Assembly: GCF_030705305.1 (NCBI RefSeq)
Contig: NZ_JAUZEE010000006.1
Coordinates: forward strand, 1 to 64,000
Source of the DNA: Leptothrix discophora
Lineage (GTDB): Bacteria; Pseudomonadota; Gammaproteobacteria; Burkholderiales; Burkholderiaceae_C
Reading direction: 5' to 3'
DNA length: 64,000 nt
Of the stretch, positions 63,609 to 64,000 are shown in pieces. Positions within the stretch are counted from its first letter, which is position 1; every line of letters starts with the position of its first letter. The position numbers were made by a program, and so were the translations under genes. A model generated the notes under the pieces. It was given only the letters and a program-made list of their open reading frames with translations, did not search any database and had not been told where the DNA came from.

Positions 63609-63646
63609 ATGCGCGGTCTCGCCCGGCCACGCAGAATCCGCGCCGC

Positions 63647-64000
63647 ATGCTGAAGATCCTCGACGTCACCTTTCCCTTCTTCGCCCTTGTGCTGGTCGGC
63701 TGGTTCGCCGCCCGGCGCCGCTGGATGCCGCTGGAGGCCATCCCGGGGCTGAACCTGTTCGTCCTCTACTTCGCGCTGCCCTGCATGCTGCTGCGCTTCG
63801 CGGCGGCCACGCCGATCGCCCGCATGGTCGATCCCGGCGTGCTCGGCACCTGGCTGGTCTGCGCGCTGGCGATGGTCGCGCTGGCGCTGCTGGCCGCACG
63901 CGGGCTGTCTGGACGGCCGCGCATGGGCTGGGACAACGCCGCCTTCGGCGCGCTGGTGGCGGCCTTCCCGAACTCGGGCTTCATGGGCGTGCCGCTGCTG
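63647..64000 (+). CDS. AEC-family (auxin efflux carrier) transporter, truncated by window end
   Basis: Open frame of 118 codons from ATG 63647 to the window end. The product begins MLKILDVTFPFFALVLVGWF and contains hydrophobic helices with LNLFVLYFALPCMLLRFAA, a typical N-terminal block of bacterial AEC/malonate-type permeases, and ends in the conserved AAFPNSGFMGVPLL. It lies 38 bases after the kinase gene and could export or import a carboxylate of the same pathway. Confidence 0.8.
   Translation, partial: MLKILDVTFPFFALVLVGWFAARRRWMPLEAIPGLNLFVLYFALPCMLLRFAAATPIARMVDPGVLGTWLVCALAMVALALLAARGLSGRPRMGWDNAAFGALVAAFPNSGFMGVPLL

Overview
This window is a GC-rich stretch dominated by a photosynthesis gene cluster (PGC). 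Type-II reaction-centre genes (pufLM, puhA), a four-haem PufC and AcsF occur together with a C5-pathway glutamyl-tRNA reductase. The carotenoid set is crtEBI-CDF, and the bchFNBHLM-lhaA-puhABC-acsF-puhE gene order is present. This suggests a purple or aerobic-phototrophic betaproteobacterium of the order Burkholderiales, in the Rubrivivax/Leptothrix/Ideonella neighbourhood. The taxonomy is inferred from gene content and order; no rRNA or tRNA gene is present to confirm it.

Layout. Positions 1-4.2 kb hold the end of a polar amino-acid ABC transporter ATPase, followed by a sensor kinase and a sigma-54-dependent response regulator. The PGC runs from 4.27 to 48.6 kb. First come puhE, acsF, puhC, puhB, puhA, lhaA, bchM, bchL, bchH, bchB, bchN and bchF, all on the minus strand. 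Next are the regulators ppaA (AerR) and ppsR (CrtJ), then bchG, a PucC-like transporter gene, bchP, tspO, a small ORF, bchI and bchD on the plus strand. bchO (minus) diverges from crtI-crtB-hemA-bciA-orf53. crtDC (minus) diverges from crtEF-bchCXYZ-pufB-orf75-pufALM-orf78-pufC. Not seen in the window: bchE, bchJ, crtA and puc genes. The aerobic AcsF cyclase, BciA-type 8-vinyl reduction and an LH1-only antenna are what this cluster itself encodes.

Regulation inside the PGC is legible. TGT-N12-ACA (PpsR/CrtJ-type) palindromes lie upstream of bchF, bchG, bchO/crtI, crtD/crtE and bchC. At several of these the palindrome overlaps a plausible -35 element placed so that transcription would begin at or next to the start codon, which suggests leaderless messages.

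Downstream (48.7-64 kb) is a catabolic region. It holds a GntR/FCD regulator, a Rieske protein, a PQQ alcohol dehydrogenase and an AldA-type aldehyde dehydrogenase. An acyl-CoA ligase diverges from a TRAP transporter, followed by a ThDP enzyme, an acyl-CoA dehydrogenase, an SDR and an APH-like kinase; the window ends in an AEC-family transporter. Two pairs of a near-identical 19-bp operator (core TCTGAATTCAGA), each pair spaced 42-43 bp, tie the two halves of this region into one regulon.

Most notable: a 75-residue ORF between pufB and pufA looks like an LH1 beta polypeptide in which both conserved histidines are glutamine. Also notable are a 78-codon ORF coupled by ATGA overlaps to both pufM and pufC, a crtC reading frame without a usual start codon, and a hemA copy inside the carotenoid operon.
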